Of a stretch of DNA of 64,000 nucleotides, positions 11,135 through 22,460 are shown piece by piece. The DNA comes from Dipteris shenzhenensis (taxonomy: Eukaryota; Polypodiophyta; Polypodiopsida; Gleicheniales). The stretch lies in the NCBI GenBank assembly GCA_047967505.1, contig CM106539.1. One strand, given 5' to 3'. The translations under genes were made by a program, and so were the position numbers. The notes under the pieces were generated by a model. The model was not told the origin of the DNA. It made no database searches and saw nothing but the letters and a program-made list of their open reading frames with translations. How positions within the stretch are numbered: position 1 is the first letter of the stretch; every line of letters begins with the position of its first letter.

Positions 11135-11525
11135 AATCATATTTATTTATCTATTATGTATTTTCTCTCGCTCTTATTTTATTATTTTATTATTTTGAAA
11201 TTTTGAATAAATAGATAATAAGTGAACTAATTGAAAAATGATGATAATAATCGTTTCCTTGTCTTTCCGTTGGTGTTTCATTTGCTTTCTTATATGTATG
11301 TTGGGTTATCTTTGTTCCCTTGTGTTAGCATTAGTTCCTGTTTCTTTCTTTCTTCTTCTTCTTCTCCTTCTTTTGGTTAGGTTGTGCTGTGGTGGAAATT
11401 TAGCTAATTCTCTCTCTCTCTCTCTCTCACGTCACTTGATTCATTGGAAGAGACGAGCTTTTCTCTCACATAGGATGGATGAGGTGATCATATCTTTTTG
11501 AGGAGGGGATCCCACTTTTGCATGG

Positions 11526-12110
11526 AGGCTCCTCTCTGATACCAATGCAATCTTCAAGACAAAAACACTCTCTCCTTTGCTCTCTCTCTCTCCCTCTCTC
11601 TACAAACACATTAGGGCCCAGGACAATCGTCGGGCTGGATCCCCCCGAAGGTTTTTATTCATGAAGAGAATCAGAGTACAAGAGTTCAGCGTGGAAGCTG
11701 TTGCTACAAATTCCAAAACATGCATTCTTTTTACAAAGAGCTCATGGCTCAATAATTTGGCAACATGTCAAGTGTCAAAATATCTAACTAAATTTTAGTA
11801 CATGCAACAAAGGGCAATCTCTAGGGTCTTCGATGTTCCTTGGTCACATGAACATCTTCTGGTCGCTTGCTAAGCTCCTTAGCGCTTGGGAAATCAACCC
11901 GTCTTAGTACCTGCAACAATTAATTAAAGCGCACCACCATGGCAGCCATTAATTGTTAGCGCTTTGCATGCAAATAGCAAACTGCGGACTAATCCTAGTC
12001 ACGGTGGGCATCCCCACTGAACACATAAGCGCACAACATAAAACATTTCTCTGGTTGACCGAGATCAACCCTCTTGATCATGGGTAACCTGACCCAATCC
12101 CATAGGTAAT
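11526..12110. mobile_element. Insertion of uncertain type inside LINE-1
   Basis: LINE similarity stops near 11525 and resumes near 12110, so about 585 bp were inserted. The left edge reads CTCTGATACCAATGC, whose complement contains TTGGTATCAGAG, the primer-binding motif for initiator Met tRNA. A minus-strand solo LTR or short TRIM-like element starting TG at about 11533 would fit. I found no clear target duplication and no second LTR, so this stays tentative. Confidence 0.4.
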
Positions 12111-12707
12111 TTGGACGTGTGGTACACATACACAATTTCGCTCTACGACGTCGGGATACAAGCACCACTGGATATGTCTTTCTTGCCTTGGCCCACCACT
12201 TTTATTTTGTTCATTGCACAGATGTGCAGGCTGCACTATACGGAAAGCACTTGGACCATGAGGGGTTGAGGACGGGAGTACTTTGCACATGGACAAGATG
12301 TCTTGGTCCCAATCTTAGCATATATGTTTAATCATGCGGTATGCCATGGCTTCCCTCCTGCTTGGCGTACCACCGCTACTGTGCTGATATACAAAGCAGG
12401 GGACCCCATGGAAACGAGAAACTACTGCACACTCATGATATACACGCATTGACCAAGAAGATCAGCTCATGCACAGAGGCACATGGATAGCGGGTATTGG
12501 GATAGGTGGGTTTTCGGCGATAGCATTCCACCCTTGACCATGTCATTGAGGAGGCGAGATTGAGATTCCAAAAAGTCTATCTCTGTCTCGTAGACTTTTG
12601 GAAGGCCTTTGACAGACTCCAGGAGATGTAGATACTAGGAATCATGATATGGGGGGTGAGTACGCGCCCCTGGAGGTTTATCAGATTGGATAGAGAGTAC
12701 CATTGGA

Positions 12708-13085
12708 GTGAAGCAAGAATGCGCTCCCTCTTCGACACTCTTCGGGCTCTACATTGATGAGATCACGACTTTCATTGATCGCCTAGGAGGGGAGGGGTCC
12801 TTGCTTGCTGATCTAATGATACAGATACTGCCGTATGCAGATGACATAGTCCTCATCTCTTCGTCTGCAGTAGGCCTACAGAGACATATAGAGGCCGTAG
12901 TGGTTTTTTGTAGGGAGAGAGATGCGGCAGTTAACCTTTGGAAGACCAAGGTTACAATCTTCAACACTTCACGAGCAATATTTTATCGACACAGCTTCAC
13001 ATATCGAGGAGAGCTAGTGGAGATTGTACAGTCATACACTTACCTTGGCCCCCCCGGACGAAGGGATGGCTTTTTGATACACTAG
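12708..13085 (+). pseudogene. LINE-1 reverse transcriptase fragment
   Basis: The 125-residue frame holds the RT palm of a non-LTR element. TLFGLYIDEITTFIDRL is followed by the catalytic site PYADDIVLISSS (two aspartates present, about residues 42-53), then the NLWKTKVTIFNTS and YTYLG motifs. The same text in LINE-3 is at about 22190-22430. Upstream RT motifs (near 12540-12640) are in other frames, so the enzyme is not made whole. Confidence 0.8.
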
Positions 13086-13149
13086 TGAGATCGATAGCCA
13101 TGTATTGTGAGGAAAGACCTACTTCCTTTTTGAGTCTTTTGAGATATTA

Positions 13150-13205
13150 TTAGGCTAGATTAGCACTCACCAAGGGCCTTAGTGAGCCCATTGCTTCAGC
13201 CCAGA
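13150..13205 (+). mobile_element. LINE-3-type tail fragment inside LINE-1
   Basis: GATTAGCACTCACCAAGGGC through GTGAGCCCATTGCTTCAGCC matches the 3' UTR of LINE-3 (about 23918-23960) and the fragment at 5740. It lies between RT-domain and zinc-binding-domain sequence, so it marks a junction between two truncated copies or a nested insertion. Confidence 0.6.
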
Positions 13206-13242
13206 ATGCTTTCTCTACAGAGATCTCTTCCTACATATCACA

Positions 13243-13467
13243 GTGGAGGGTTTCATTGATCCACCAAGATACACGCAGATTCACCTACCCCACTCGTTGA
13301 GGATCTCCCTTGGGCAGTTCCGGGTCTCTTCACACAAACTTCGTATCAAGAGCGACCGAGCAGAGCAGTTACCCAAGGAGAGGCGCATATGCACACTGTG
13401 TGACATGCAAGAGGTTGAGACAGAGGAGCATTTCATCTTCAGGTGTCCTGTTTACTATGAGATCTGA
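13243..13467 (+). pseudogene. LINE ORF2 C-terminal zinc-binding region (LINE-1)
   Basis: The frame ends with CTLCDMQEVETEEHFIFRC, a C-x2-C...H-x4-C zinc-binding motif typical of the C-terminus of plant LINE ORF2 proteins (zf-RVT-like). The same motif is in LINE-2 at about 17250-17310. Upstream residues carry LPHSLRISLGQFRVSSHKLR, also shared with LINE-2. It probably contacts RNA or DNA during target-primed reverse transcription. Confidence 0.75.
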
Positions 13468-14158
13468 GGGCGTTTCTACTGCTTCTTCAGAGATAGTTAT
13501 GGGATGTTGGCTTGTGTCCTCTCCTACCTAGACCAACGATGCTTGGCTGGTTTCATACATGAGATGCTCAAACACCGCGATAAGATACTTCGAGCACGGA
13601 GACAGGAGCAGATTTCTCCCTCGACTGATACCTCTCAGAGCTCTATCACGGAGTTCTTTCAGCCAGATCACATAGACCCCGACGACGCGAGACCTCGACA
13701 TGACTGTGACCCGGAGCTTGTGATCTGACAGTGCAGATAGAGGGTTGATTCACATATCACGCTTGGGGACATACCCTCCTTGTTTAGGGTTGGAGCCCGA
13801 CTGATGGGGGTCACAGTGGCCTTGGTTAGACGCAGAGCTACGACCAGGGGACGTACCAGGACTGCTGACCTCATGCCTCCACTTCCACAACCTCATCCAT
13901 CCTGATGTCTTGTTGCTGGCGATGATGATGATGATGGTTATGATGATGCCGATGATGATGCTGAGATTGATATATATAGTTGGGATATGACTATGTTGTA
14001 CTTAGGATTTAGTACTGCCATTTTGCATTTTTTTTTGCATTCTGCATTGGTGTGGATGCTTGTTTAGTAGCTCCACTACCATAGCTCATTGTATCAGGTT
14101 TTTCTCATAGCCCCATCGGTCTTTCGAAGACACACACACATCCCACTTCGCCAGAGTT

Positions 14159-14455
14159 GTGCGAGAGGAGGGTGAGACATTGCCATATGCACCCTTACAT
14201 TGGGATATCCTAGACCTTTCAGCTCGTGGGGAAGTTCTTCTTGTTGGAGACTTCAACGCCTGGACGAGCACACGTGAGGCACCACTCCTGGACTTTCGAG
14301 ACGGCTCTATCATGCTATTAGACATGGACCTAGACGGAGCAGGTATGACTAGGATCTCATCGGACCAGCACGGGCGTGTTACACCATATGGACGCGCGCT
14401 CCTTGACCTGGGCAGGATGCATGATCTCATCATCTACAACGAGCTTGACCTATGA
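14159..14455 (+). pseudogene. LINE-2 AP-like endonuclease fragment
   Basis: The 98-residue frame contains EVLLVGDFNAWTSTREAPLL, the G-D-F-N-A core of the APE-type endonuclease that nicks target DNA. R-V-T-P-Y-G-R-A-L-L-D-L and a downstream L-I-I-Y-N-E-L follow. After 14455 the usual continuation (T-C-F-P-H-G-G-T-S-V-V-D-Y) can be read with a stop in between. The N-terminal catalytic N and E residues are missing because of 5' truncation. Confidence 0.82.
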
Positions 14456-15360
14456 GGTGGTTTTACTTGCTTCCCACATGGGGGGGGCACTAGTGTAGTT
14501 GATTACATCATGGGATCCCCTACCTTCACGTCACGTATCACCGACTTCACCGTAGCACCACTCCCTCCAGGAGTTGATCACACATACCTATTCTTCACTA
14601 TCGCCACCTCACGCTTAGCCACACCACACACACCACATATGACGCACGACACCTACCATGACATACACTTTGATCACAGCCTCTCCCCTGCCTAATCTGG
14701 ATGCCTAAATAGACTCCTAATCTACATCAATCACATACCACTCATAGAGGACCGTGCTGCCTTGCTTAGTCGCACACTCCATGAGGCTGCCCTCCAAGGC
14801 TTTCCCCATACCACATGGTTCACTAGGGTTCTGTACCCTGCAACAATAGGTATGATGCGGAGTGCAAGGCGTCTCGCTGACAACTCCGACTTGAAACCAG
14901 GTGTCACCTCCCGAACATACCAGACACGGTATCCAAGTACGAAGTAGACATCTTCGTCGAAATGAGGAGCTGCTGAACATCTTGTACAGCAACAACTCTA
15001 AGGTTTTTTGGCGGAGATTCCTTGAGCATAGGTCTCCATCACCCCTCACCGACACGAGAGTTTGGCACACATATGCACGCCATCTTTATGATGTCCCACA
15101 CCAGCCTACTCCATATCTCATACACACACCTCGTCCCACCACTTGCACGTTGTTTACCAGAGGGGGTCAAGGACGCGACATTGAAACTGCACAATGGCTG
15201 ATTTAAGGACCACGAGGGGCTATGCACCGAGTTTAGTGCATATGGGATCGACACGTTAGCCCCGATCCTAGCAAAGCTATTCAATGACGCTGTTTGCCTT
15301 GGCTTCCCCCGCACTTGGACACTCAATACCATCACCCCCATCCACAAGGCAGGGGATCCC

Positions 15361-16174
15361 ATGGACCCGAGTAACTACAGGACTATCATGATTGGACATG
15401 TGATGTCCAAGATCTATGCAGTAGTATTAGATGCGTCGGTGAGTTTGTCTGCAGAGATGAGAGGGCTCAGAGCAGAGGGTCAGGCTGCTTTCAGGCGAGA
15501 CCATGGGACTATGGATCACATACTTACACTCAGGAGTGTCATAGAGGAGGCCAGATCACGGGAGGAGAAGGTATATTGCTGCTTTGTGGATTTTCGCAAA
15601 GCCTTTGACACAGTATATCAGTGTCTGTAGGCGTGTGATGAGTTGAGCTTGGGATTTGACTAGGAGATCATCTGGGCAGTCATGGCACTTTATGAGAGTC
15701 TCAGGCCGAGTTCGGACAGGCGCTGGATGGACAGATGAAATCTTGAGCACCATAGGGGTCTTATCACCAACCCTGTTTGGCCTCTACATCGACGAGCTTG
15801 AGACTTTCATGGGGCTTTCGGAGAGACCGGTTGCTCACTTGTCGGGATCATCATCAGGATTCTTCTTTATGCAGATGATGTGGTACTCTTGTCGTCCACA
15901 CTCAAGGGGCTTCAGCGACACCTGGATGCATTGCAGGCTTTTTGTTTATCCCCGATTTGGAGGTCAACCTTGGCAAGACTAAGTCATGATCTTTAACACC
16001 TCTCGAGCAAACATGCACCGGAAGCAGTTCACTTTCGGTGGGTCACCAGTTGAGATCATATCCTCATACACTTACTTGGGGGTCATCTTCTTCAGCCTGG
16101 TCTTCACGATGAGACCAGCGATGCAGGCTAGACTGAGCAGGGGATACGCCTCACTGGCTCGGCTAGAGAGATAG
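15361..16174 (+). pseudogene. LINE-2 reverse transcriptase, several broken frames
   Basis: RT motifs are spread over three frames. 15361-15630 has NYRTIMIGHVMSKIYA, AAFRRDHGTMDHILTLRSVI and the catalytic CFVDFRKAFDTV. 15656-15982 has GVLSPTLFGLYIDELETF and a broken Y-A-D-D region (near 15870-15890, out of frame). 15986-16174 has IFNTSRANM and SSYTYLGVIF. Motif order is normal for a LINE. A functional polymerase is not possible in this copy. Confidence 0.82.
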
Positions 16175-16455
16175 TGCTTCCACTCCCACTTCCAGGATAC
16201 TCGGACCAAGGCTCTTCTCTTCGACTCGTTGGTCCGACCAGCCGGTATGTATGTCAGCCCTTGTTGGGGACCTGACATGTCAGATATAGAGTGGACACGG
16301 GTGGAGCGCCTGCAGATCCTTATGCTCTCACGGATGATCCGGGGGAAACCATCTGTACCACATCATATCATTCAGGCCGAGTTTGGTGCTTCTCCACTCC
16401 AGCTAGATGCAGCCTTTCAGACCATCACATATCTACACCGGGTTAGATCATATGG

Positions 16456-17107
16456 GGACTGCACATCAGGGAGACAGAGGTTGCCATGGTTGTCTCTCGA
16501 TTCCTCCATGAGGTTGGCAGCAGAGGGAGACGAGCGATGCTGGTATGCATGGACTCACAGATGGTTTGTGAGACTGGGGTTTCACATCGATAGGATACCT
16601 CCTTTTCAGTACAGTTTGGATGCCCTCCTGATACTCCCACCCACCATCCCGATCGGGCCACACACCAACTAGGTCATTCGAGAGGTCTCCTGCAGCTACA
16701 CACCTTTAGGACCTAGTTGGAGCCGAGGGAGCTTTCAGTGAAGCTGAGCTTCTACGGAGATCACTATCTTCATATTTCGGAGGACTGCACATCAGGGAGA
16801 CAGAGGTTGCCATGGTTGTCTCTCGATTCCTCCATGAGGTTGGCAGCAGAGGGAGACGAGCGATGCTGGTATGCACGGACTCACAGATGGTTTGTGAGAC
16901 TGGGGTTTCACATCGATAGGATACCTCCTTTTCAGTACAGTTTGGATGCCCCCCCGATACTCCCACCCACCATCCCGATCGGGCCACACACCAACCAGGT
17001 CATTCGAGAGGATCTCCTGCAGCTACACACCTTTAGGACCTAGTTGGAGCCGAGGGAGCTTCCAATGAAGCTGAGCTTCTACAGAGATCGCTGTCTTCAT
17101 ATTTCGG
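16456..17107 (+). repeat. 326 bp tandem duplication within LINE-2 ORF2
   Basis: GGACTGCACATCAGGGAGAC begins at 16456 and again at 16782. The first unit runs to 16781 and the second to 17107, both ending CTTCATATTTCGG. The units differ at only a few positions (for example TGCATGG/TGCACGG and CTCCTG/CCCCCG). A single LINE-3 or LINE-1 copy has no such duplication. Confidence 0.93.
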
Positions 17108-17331
17108 AGGAGGGATTCATCACACCATCGGGGTACACTGAGCTACACATGCCTCACTCACTACGGATCTCCATCGGACAGTTTCGGATATCATCACACC
17201 GCCTCTGCATAGAGAGTGGCAGAGTAGAGGGGATCCCTAGGGAGCATCGCGTATGCACATTGTGCGACTGTCAGGAGGTTGAGTCCGAGGAGCATTTTAT
17301 TTTCAGGTGCCGAGTGTACTACGAGATCTGA
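17044..17331 (+). pseudogene. LINE-2 ORF2 C-terminal zinc-binding region
   Basis: The frame ends with CTLCDCQEVESEEHFIFRC (C-x2-C...H-x4-C) just before a stop at 17331, matching the LINE-1 copy. Upstream, LPMKLSFYRDRCLHISEEGF and HSLRISIGQFRISSHRL are shared. The region after the stop (17340-17760) is 3' coding or untranslated sequence with no recognised domain. Confidence 0.78.
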
Positions 17332-17910
17332 GGTCGCTACCACTGTCTCTCCAGAGACGGCTTCGGACCCCTTTCCAGATTCCTCGCCTACCTAGATCAG
17401 AGAGTACTCCTACCTAGTTTAGAGGGGGTCCGACACAGAGAGTACTTACTTAGGCGACGGGGCTTGGCCACACCACCAGACACCTCTCAGAGCAAGATCA
17501 CAGAGTTCTTCTCATTGAGTGATATTGATCGTCCAATCTCTAGCCGCAGACATGATAGAGACCCCGACCTGACGACTACAACATGACACACGAGGCATCG
17601 AGGGGACACACAGATCACTCTGGTGGACCTCCCGTCATTGTTTAGACCCGGGACACGTCCCACGGGAGTCACGGTGGCTTTGGTCTTGCGTCGAGCCTCT
17701 TCTAGGAGACTAAGATGCACGGCACCCCTTGACAGAGGCCAGCGTCCCATCACCGGCTACGCATCCGCTCCACTCCAGTCTTTTTTCCTTTTCATTGTCA
17801 CACCCAGATGTATTTGACTATGTATGAGCAGTCTTAGGACTCAGCACGGGTGATGATGCTTGTTTAGTAGCTCCACCCTTACTGTGGTTTGTATCAGGTT
17901 TTCTTTCAGT

Positions 17911-18003
17911 CTCATAGACCCATTGGTCTTCCGAAGACTCTAATAAAATTTCTTTCTTTCTTTCTTTCTCATAGTCCCGTGAGGTCTCCTAAAAACATAA
18001 TAT

Positions 18004-18005
<2 letters not shown>
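17911..18005 (+). promoter_or_regulatory. LINE-2 3'-end stem-loop plus an appended second LINE tail
   Basis: The AGACC-CATT-GGTCT stem-loop (17916-17929) sits about 25 bp before the simple-repeat tail. Directly after (TTTC)n, another short tail begins at about 17968 (TCATAGTCCCGTGAGGTCTC) and ends ATAATATAA before (CT)n. Two LINE 3' ends are therefore stacked in the same orientation. The likely role is recognition by the element's own reverse transcriptase, inferred from other LINEs. Confidence 0.6.

Positions 18006-18050
<45 letters not shown>
18006..18050 (+). repeat. (CT)n microsatellite between LINE tail and LINE-3
   Basis: About 45 bp of pure CT dinucleotides. LINE-3 begins at the next base. 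Confidence 0.97.
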
Positions 18051-18053
<3 letters not shown>

Positions 18054-18626
18054 CCCCCCCGCCTCCGCCATTTGTAGTCTCCTTGCCGCCTCAGCCCCTC
18101 CAGCTTCCATCTACAGCTCTCCTTGCTGCCTCAGCCCCTTCCGCCGCCATCTGCTTCACCTTCCCCACCTGCTGCTCTACCGCCTTGCAGCTCCATCTCG
18201 CCACTCTACAGCTCCCCCTGCTCCACCTTTAGCCCTCTTTCCTGCTGCTCCCACCTCTCCTGCTGGTTCCACCCCCCTCCCCAGCCTGTCGCGTCGCCGT
18301 GCTGCCAGCCACAAGGGGCTTTTGCCCCCGCCATCAGCCCTTGGGGGTACCCCCCTCCAACCCCCTCACAGAGCATTGGGCCCCTCTAGGCCCCGGTTAC
18401 AGCCCACAGGCCCCCCCAGCCCTTGGGCCCTAGGCTTCCAACAGGCGAGGGCTGCCTCCAAAGGCCTAGCGCCTATCCCCCTGCAGCTCTTAAGAACCCG
18501 AAAGGGCTCCAACATCAGAAAGGACCTGCAAATCAACAACAAAGAAGAAAATCAGCAAGGGAACACAAAAAACAGCATATTCAAAAATTCCAAAAATTCA
18601 AAATTTGAATTTTTGAAAATTTTTTT
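18051..18626 (+). promoter_or_regulatory. LINE-3 5' untranslated region
   Basis: Very C-rich sequence (CAGCCCCCCCCGCC onward) with pyrimidine runs, changing near 18520 to A-rich text before ORF1. In LINEs this region usually carries the internal promoter. I see no defined promoter motif. The open frames here are proline/serine-rich by composition only. Confidence 0.5.
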
Positions 18627-19761
18627 TTGGGGATTCCAGAAAGAGCGGCAAAACCAGAACTTGAGGTAAACTTTCAGATTTTTGAAGGTTTCTTTTTGAA
18701 AATCAGGAGTTATTCAGTTGTTCTAGCACAAGGTCCAAGGGAGGAAAAATGCAGGGCCACATGTCCAGCATGGACTGTTCACCTGACAAAGGAGAGAAAA
18801 TATAGCGCCATTTGGGCCAGTGTGCAGAAGATAAGTGACCAGCAAGTCAAAACTTGCAAAAACACCATGAGGGACATTTCTAAGATGCATGATGGTGACG
18901 TTGAAAACCTACAGAAGACGCTTGGGGGCAGCAAGGACATGGATTTTAATGCTATGATGCAGGACATGTGCACCTCTTTGGAAGAGGAAATGACCAAATG
19001 GAAGTCAGATATGCATATACAAATGGGAATTCAGATTGGTAAGGTATGTGAGGAGATGACCGGCATGGTTGATGCCAAGACTAGCCATCACACACTGATG
19101 ATCAAAGAGCTAGAAAAGCAGGTTGCCAAGCTCAATGAAGAGAATGAACTGTTGAAAGCCCACAACCCACTTGATGAGGGGGAAATCCAACCAGTTGAAC
19201 ATGCTGAAAACAGAAAATGAAAAGCTCAAGGAAGATATGGCTGCCCATACAAGGGAAGCATGAGGAGTTCTCCAAGCAGATAGACAAGGGGAAGGCTGAA
19301 ATGAAAGAATGGAGAGACGTGGTCAATAAGGGAAAAGCAGCTCCAACAAAGAAAGAGTTTATTTCTGATGCCTTAGAAGAAGAAAAGAGAAGAAATAGTA
19401 AAGCACTAAATGTCCTCGTTAGAGGTCTCGCAGTTTGGGACACTGCCATGGCAGATGCCAAAGCTTTGATCACTAAGAGGGGGGTCAATCTCACCTTCGA
19501 GGCAGCTTGGAGGGTAGGAAAAGATGATGCACTAACGAGACCTATGATTGTAAGATTTCGGACACTAGTAGACCGGTCTACCTTCATGAGCATGAGGGCA
19601 GCTCTGAAGGGGACTCGAACATACTTGGATGATGATCTCACGCTCGTACAACAAGAGCACAGAAGGGAGAGGATGACCTGAGTGCTGGCTGTGAGGTAGG
19701 AAGGAAAATGGATTGTATGTCAAGATGGTGAGGTAATCATTTGAGAAAGGGTAGAAAGAGG
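18627..19761 (+). pseudogene. LINE-3 ORF1 protein (RNA-binding, coiled coil plus RRM-like)
   Basis: ORF1 proteins of L1-like elements coat element RNA. The first frame (18627-19220, 197 aa) has a coiled-coil-like stretch (KELEKQVAKLNEENELLKAH near its end). The second frame (19217-19681, 154 aa) holds the RRM/C-terminal part: NVLVRGLAVWDTAMADAKAL, AAWRVGKDDALTRPMIVRF, TYLDDDLTLVQQEHRRER. The final strand-turn motif (EGKWIVCQDGEVII) continues to about 19745 after a stop. LINE-4 has the matching end. Confidence 0.78.
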
Positions 19762-19810
19762 TGAGGAGATACATATAGTGCATGATAGTGTTGTGCCTCT
19801 GAGATAGAGA

Positions 19811-20505
19811 TTGAATATGGCTGTTTGGAATTGTAATGGCACTCTTTGGTCCAATCTAGGTGGCTTTTCAGAGACATATACAAATAGAGACATTATTTTC
19901 TACACCGAGACACATGAGAGCCCAGAGAGAGGGCTGCCCACAGTGACAGGATGCACCTGGGAGTCAACTATAGAGGGACACAACCCATTTGAGACGATAC
20001 AAGATGACATCACAGAGTTCTCCAGGAAGGGAGATACCCTCCTTCTAGGGGCTTCAATGCAAGGACATGAGATAGACAAGTGGTCCTACTAGACTTTGCA
20101 TACGAGAGAGATCCCCACATGGTTCTGCTGCTAGATGCAGCATAGCTCTGGATCCCAAGACATTCTGTAGATGCCTTACATGTGACAGCATCTGGCGACA
20201 TTTACTTGAGTTAGGAGCAGTCCTCGACCTCATCATCTACAATGGCCTTCAGACATGTTCATCATCTGGGGGGTTCTCTTGTTTCATACATGGGGGTGAG
20301 ACAAGCACAATGGATTACCTACTGGGCCCATTAGCTTTTACTTCATGGATACATGACCTCACAGTAGCCCCTCCCCCGCTCGGAGCTTATCACTTATTTG
20401 TCCTTTCGTATCTCTGTTGCTACGCCAGTCAATGGGAGAGCTCTTGCTACGCTTGCTCATACCTAGATCCACTTTGACCATTTGCTCGTACCTAGATCCA
20501 CTTTG
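19811..20505 (+). pseudogene. LINE-3 ORF2 endonuclease domain
   Basis: The frame from 19811 opens with MAVWNCNGTLWSNLGGF, where W-N-C-N-G carries the conserved metal-binding Asn of APE nucleases. DIIFYTETHE contains the catalytic Glu. GDTLLLGASMQG corresponds to the G-D-F-N-A motif, here changed. After 20092 the domain continues in broken frames to about 20505, where a 30 bp duplication (ACCTAGATCCACTTTGACCA twice) precedes the foreign insertion. Confidence 0.8.
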
Positions 20506-20511
20506 ACCATG

Positions 20512-21062
20512 CCGTATTAGCGGACATGCAAATTTCACCTTGTGAAGTTTTCGTCCAAGTTGCGGCCTGCTGGTATTGCGATAATTCTTTCTATCTTAAA
20601 TGGTGCATTGCCCTATCAGCTAGATTTAGATTTAGATGCTCATTTGGGAGAGACTTAAATGAAATCGTTTAGACTTCACAAGCAGTTGTAGCTTGAATGA
20701 AGAGATTTGGACTACTTTATGATTAGCCTTCTCCTTTAGTGCTAGCCTTCGTCATGGCTGAGTTTGCCCTTCACCTCTGGAGTGCCGACAGAAACTCAGT
20801 ACGAAGACTTTGTATAAATGGATGCTCAAGTATGTGTGGGTGTGTGGATTTGTATGTGTGAGAGCATACTTTTATACTATAGTCTACACCCACTGTTGGG
20901 TGCTGATGACGTCAGTGGGGATGTCATAGTAGCTAGTCCCTGCTATGCGTGATGGAGTTTATGGTTTTCAATCTTATGAGTGACTATCGTGAGATTGAAA
21001 TTGCACTATGTTGTGTTTTTAGAGGATGAGTTTGGGAATGTTCCTGAATTCATCTAGGTATA
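20512..21062. mobile_element. Insertion between endonuclease and RT parts of LINE-3
   Basis: About 550 bp without LINE similarity. It contains GTGCTAGCCTTCGTCATGG (near 20741) followed by a TATAAAT and a TG-rich tail, and TTTGGGAATGTTCCTG (21031). Both blocks are shared with 5980-6362. It probably represents one or two short insertions of an unnamed family. ORF2 text resumes right after it. Confidence 0.5.
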
Positions 21063-21195
21063 TGCCCTCGACCCAGTATATGTGAGTCACTTAGCCAGAG
21101 AGCTTCTGACCTTACTTGGAGATGATATAGATCTCGTCCGCTCCTCGGATAGCCTTGTTTCAATAGTATAGGACGCTGTCGCTAGATCTTTTTCT

Positions 21196-22460
21196 ATGAC
21201 CCAATCCACACGGGCCCGAGATGAGAAGATGTCTCAAAACCGCAAGAGACGGGCCTTCCTCACACACCGGATGGATGAGATCATTAGATTATTTCGAGGA
21301 GAAGACCTGACCATTGGATGGGGGCTTCTTTTGGAGGGGAAGCCACCCATTCCCATCATTCATCCGGGAGTGTGGCACACTTGTGCATGCTCCTTATATG
21401 ATGTTCTGATGCAGGTCCCACCGGGCATGTCCGCTATGCCCATGCCCACTACTTGTCACTTGTTCACTACACAGAATGTATGGGCTGCGCTCCACTAGCT
21501 ACACAACCGGAAAGCACATGATCATGAGGGTCTACAGATTTGGCATTTTCGTAGATGGGCAGCAGATCTTAGTCCTGGTTCTAGCACTGATGTTCAACCA
21601 TGCTGTATGCCACGGTTCCCACCAGCTTGGGGAACCACCACTATTGTACCAATACACAAAGCATGAGACCCCATGGATAGTGGGAAGTACCGCATTCTCA
21701 TGATTGGCCACACACTGGCCAAGATTTATGGATCGGTACTAGAGAGGGAGATCAGCTTTCATACAGAGGCATGAGGGCAGCAAGCACTAGGGCGTGAAGA
21801 ATTCGGGAGGCAGCATTGTACTTTAGATCACATTTTCACTCTGAGGGCTATCATTGAGAAGGTGAGGTCCAGACACCAAAAAGTCTACACATGCTTCATA
21901 GACTTTGAGAAGGCTTCAACACTGTTTCACGATCCCACATGTTTCGGAGACTACAAGAGATGCAAATTCCAGAGACGTTGATCTGGGGTGTGATGAGCCT
22001 ATATGAGTCAGAGTTAGAGGCAGAGTTCGTGCCTCAGGTGGTATATCGGATTGGGTCGAGAACAGGATCAGGGTGAAGCAGGGTTGTCACCTCTCATTGA
22101 CTCTCTTCGGATTTTACATCGATGAGATCACATCCTTGATAGAGCGCCTAGGAGGTGAGAGATCATTACTAACAGACCTCATGATATAGATATTGCTATA
22201 TGCTGATGACGTAGTCCTTATATCATCTTCTGCGGAGGGACTGCAGATACATCTGGAGGCTCTAGAGGTGTTCTGTAGGGAGGGAGACATGGCAGTCAAC
22301 CTTAGGAAGACCAAGGTTATGGTCTTCAACACCTTACGCGCATTGCTCCGTCGACTCGGCTTCACTTATCGTGGCGAGCCAGTGGAGATAGTACAGTCCT
22401 ACACATATTTGGGAGCAGTCTTCATAGGACCCATTTTCACGATGACCCATGCAACCTAGG
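21196..22460 (+). pseudogene. LINE-3 ORF2 reverse transcriptase
   Basis: Motifs read in order. RKRRAFLTHRMDEIIRLF (21196 frame) is the linker. G-K-Y-R-I-L-M-I-G-H-T-L-A-K-I-Y is near 21680. C-F-I-D-F-E-K with the first catalytic Asp is near 21895. LYADDVVLISSS with the Asp pair is in the 22193 frame, followed by GDMAVNLRKTKVMVFNTLR and SYTYLGAVFIGPIFT. Stops separate the segments. The text is highly similar to LINE-1 12110-13085. Confidence 0.82.

Larger units (their letters stand above)
8660..11439. other. No gene recognised
   Basis: AT-rich non-coding sequence. It contains an 18 bp tandem repeat (10797-10850) and a (GT)n tract (11105-11134). A 115-residue open frame on the minus strand (8830-9177) has no recognisable domain and no second copy here, so I do not call it a gene. 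Confidence 0.5.
11440..14132 (+). mobile_element. LINE-1: fragmented non-LTR retrotransposon copies
   Basis: Plus-strand blocks align with LINE-3. 11440-11525 matches about 21232-21310 and 12062-13085 matches about 21340-22560 (the reverse transcriptase). 13213-14132 matches the 3' part of LINE-2, with the zinc-binding motif and the 3' tail. The blocks are separated by a roughly 585 bp insertion (11526-12110) and a LINE-3-type tail fragment (about 13150-13205). It ends at 14132 in an (AC)n tail next to the stem-loop at 14109-14122. It may be more than one element. All frames are broken. Confidence 0.75.
14133..17967 (+). mobile_element. LINE-2: 5'-truncated non-LTR retrotransposon
   Basis: It starts inside the endonuclease domain immediately after the (AC)n tail of LINE-1. 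It runs through reverse transcriptase and the zinc-binding C-terminus and ends in a stem-loop (17916-17929), CTCTAATAAAA and a (TTTC)n tail (about 17950-17967). No ORF1 is present. The frame is broken many times by stops and shifts. It also carries a perfect-register 326 bp tandem duplication. Confidence 0.88.

Noticed and set aside
13668-13874. Minus-strand frames within LINE copies
   Set aside because: Shadow frames opposite LINE ORF2 text.
18051-18626. Proline-rich protein gene in the C-rich region
   Set aside because: It sits exactly where the LINE-3 5' untranslated region is expected and has only compositional bias.
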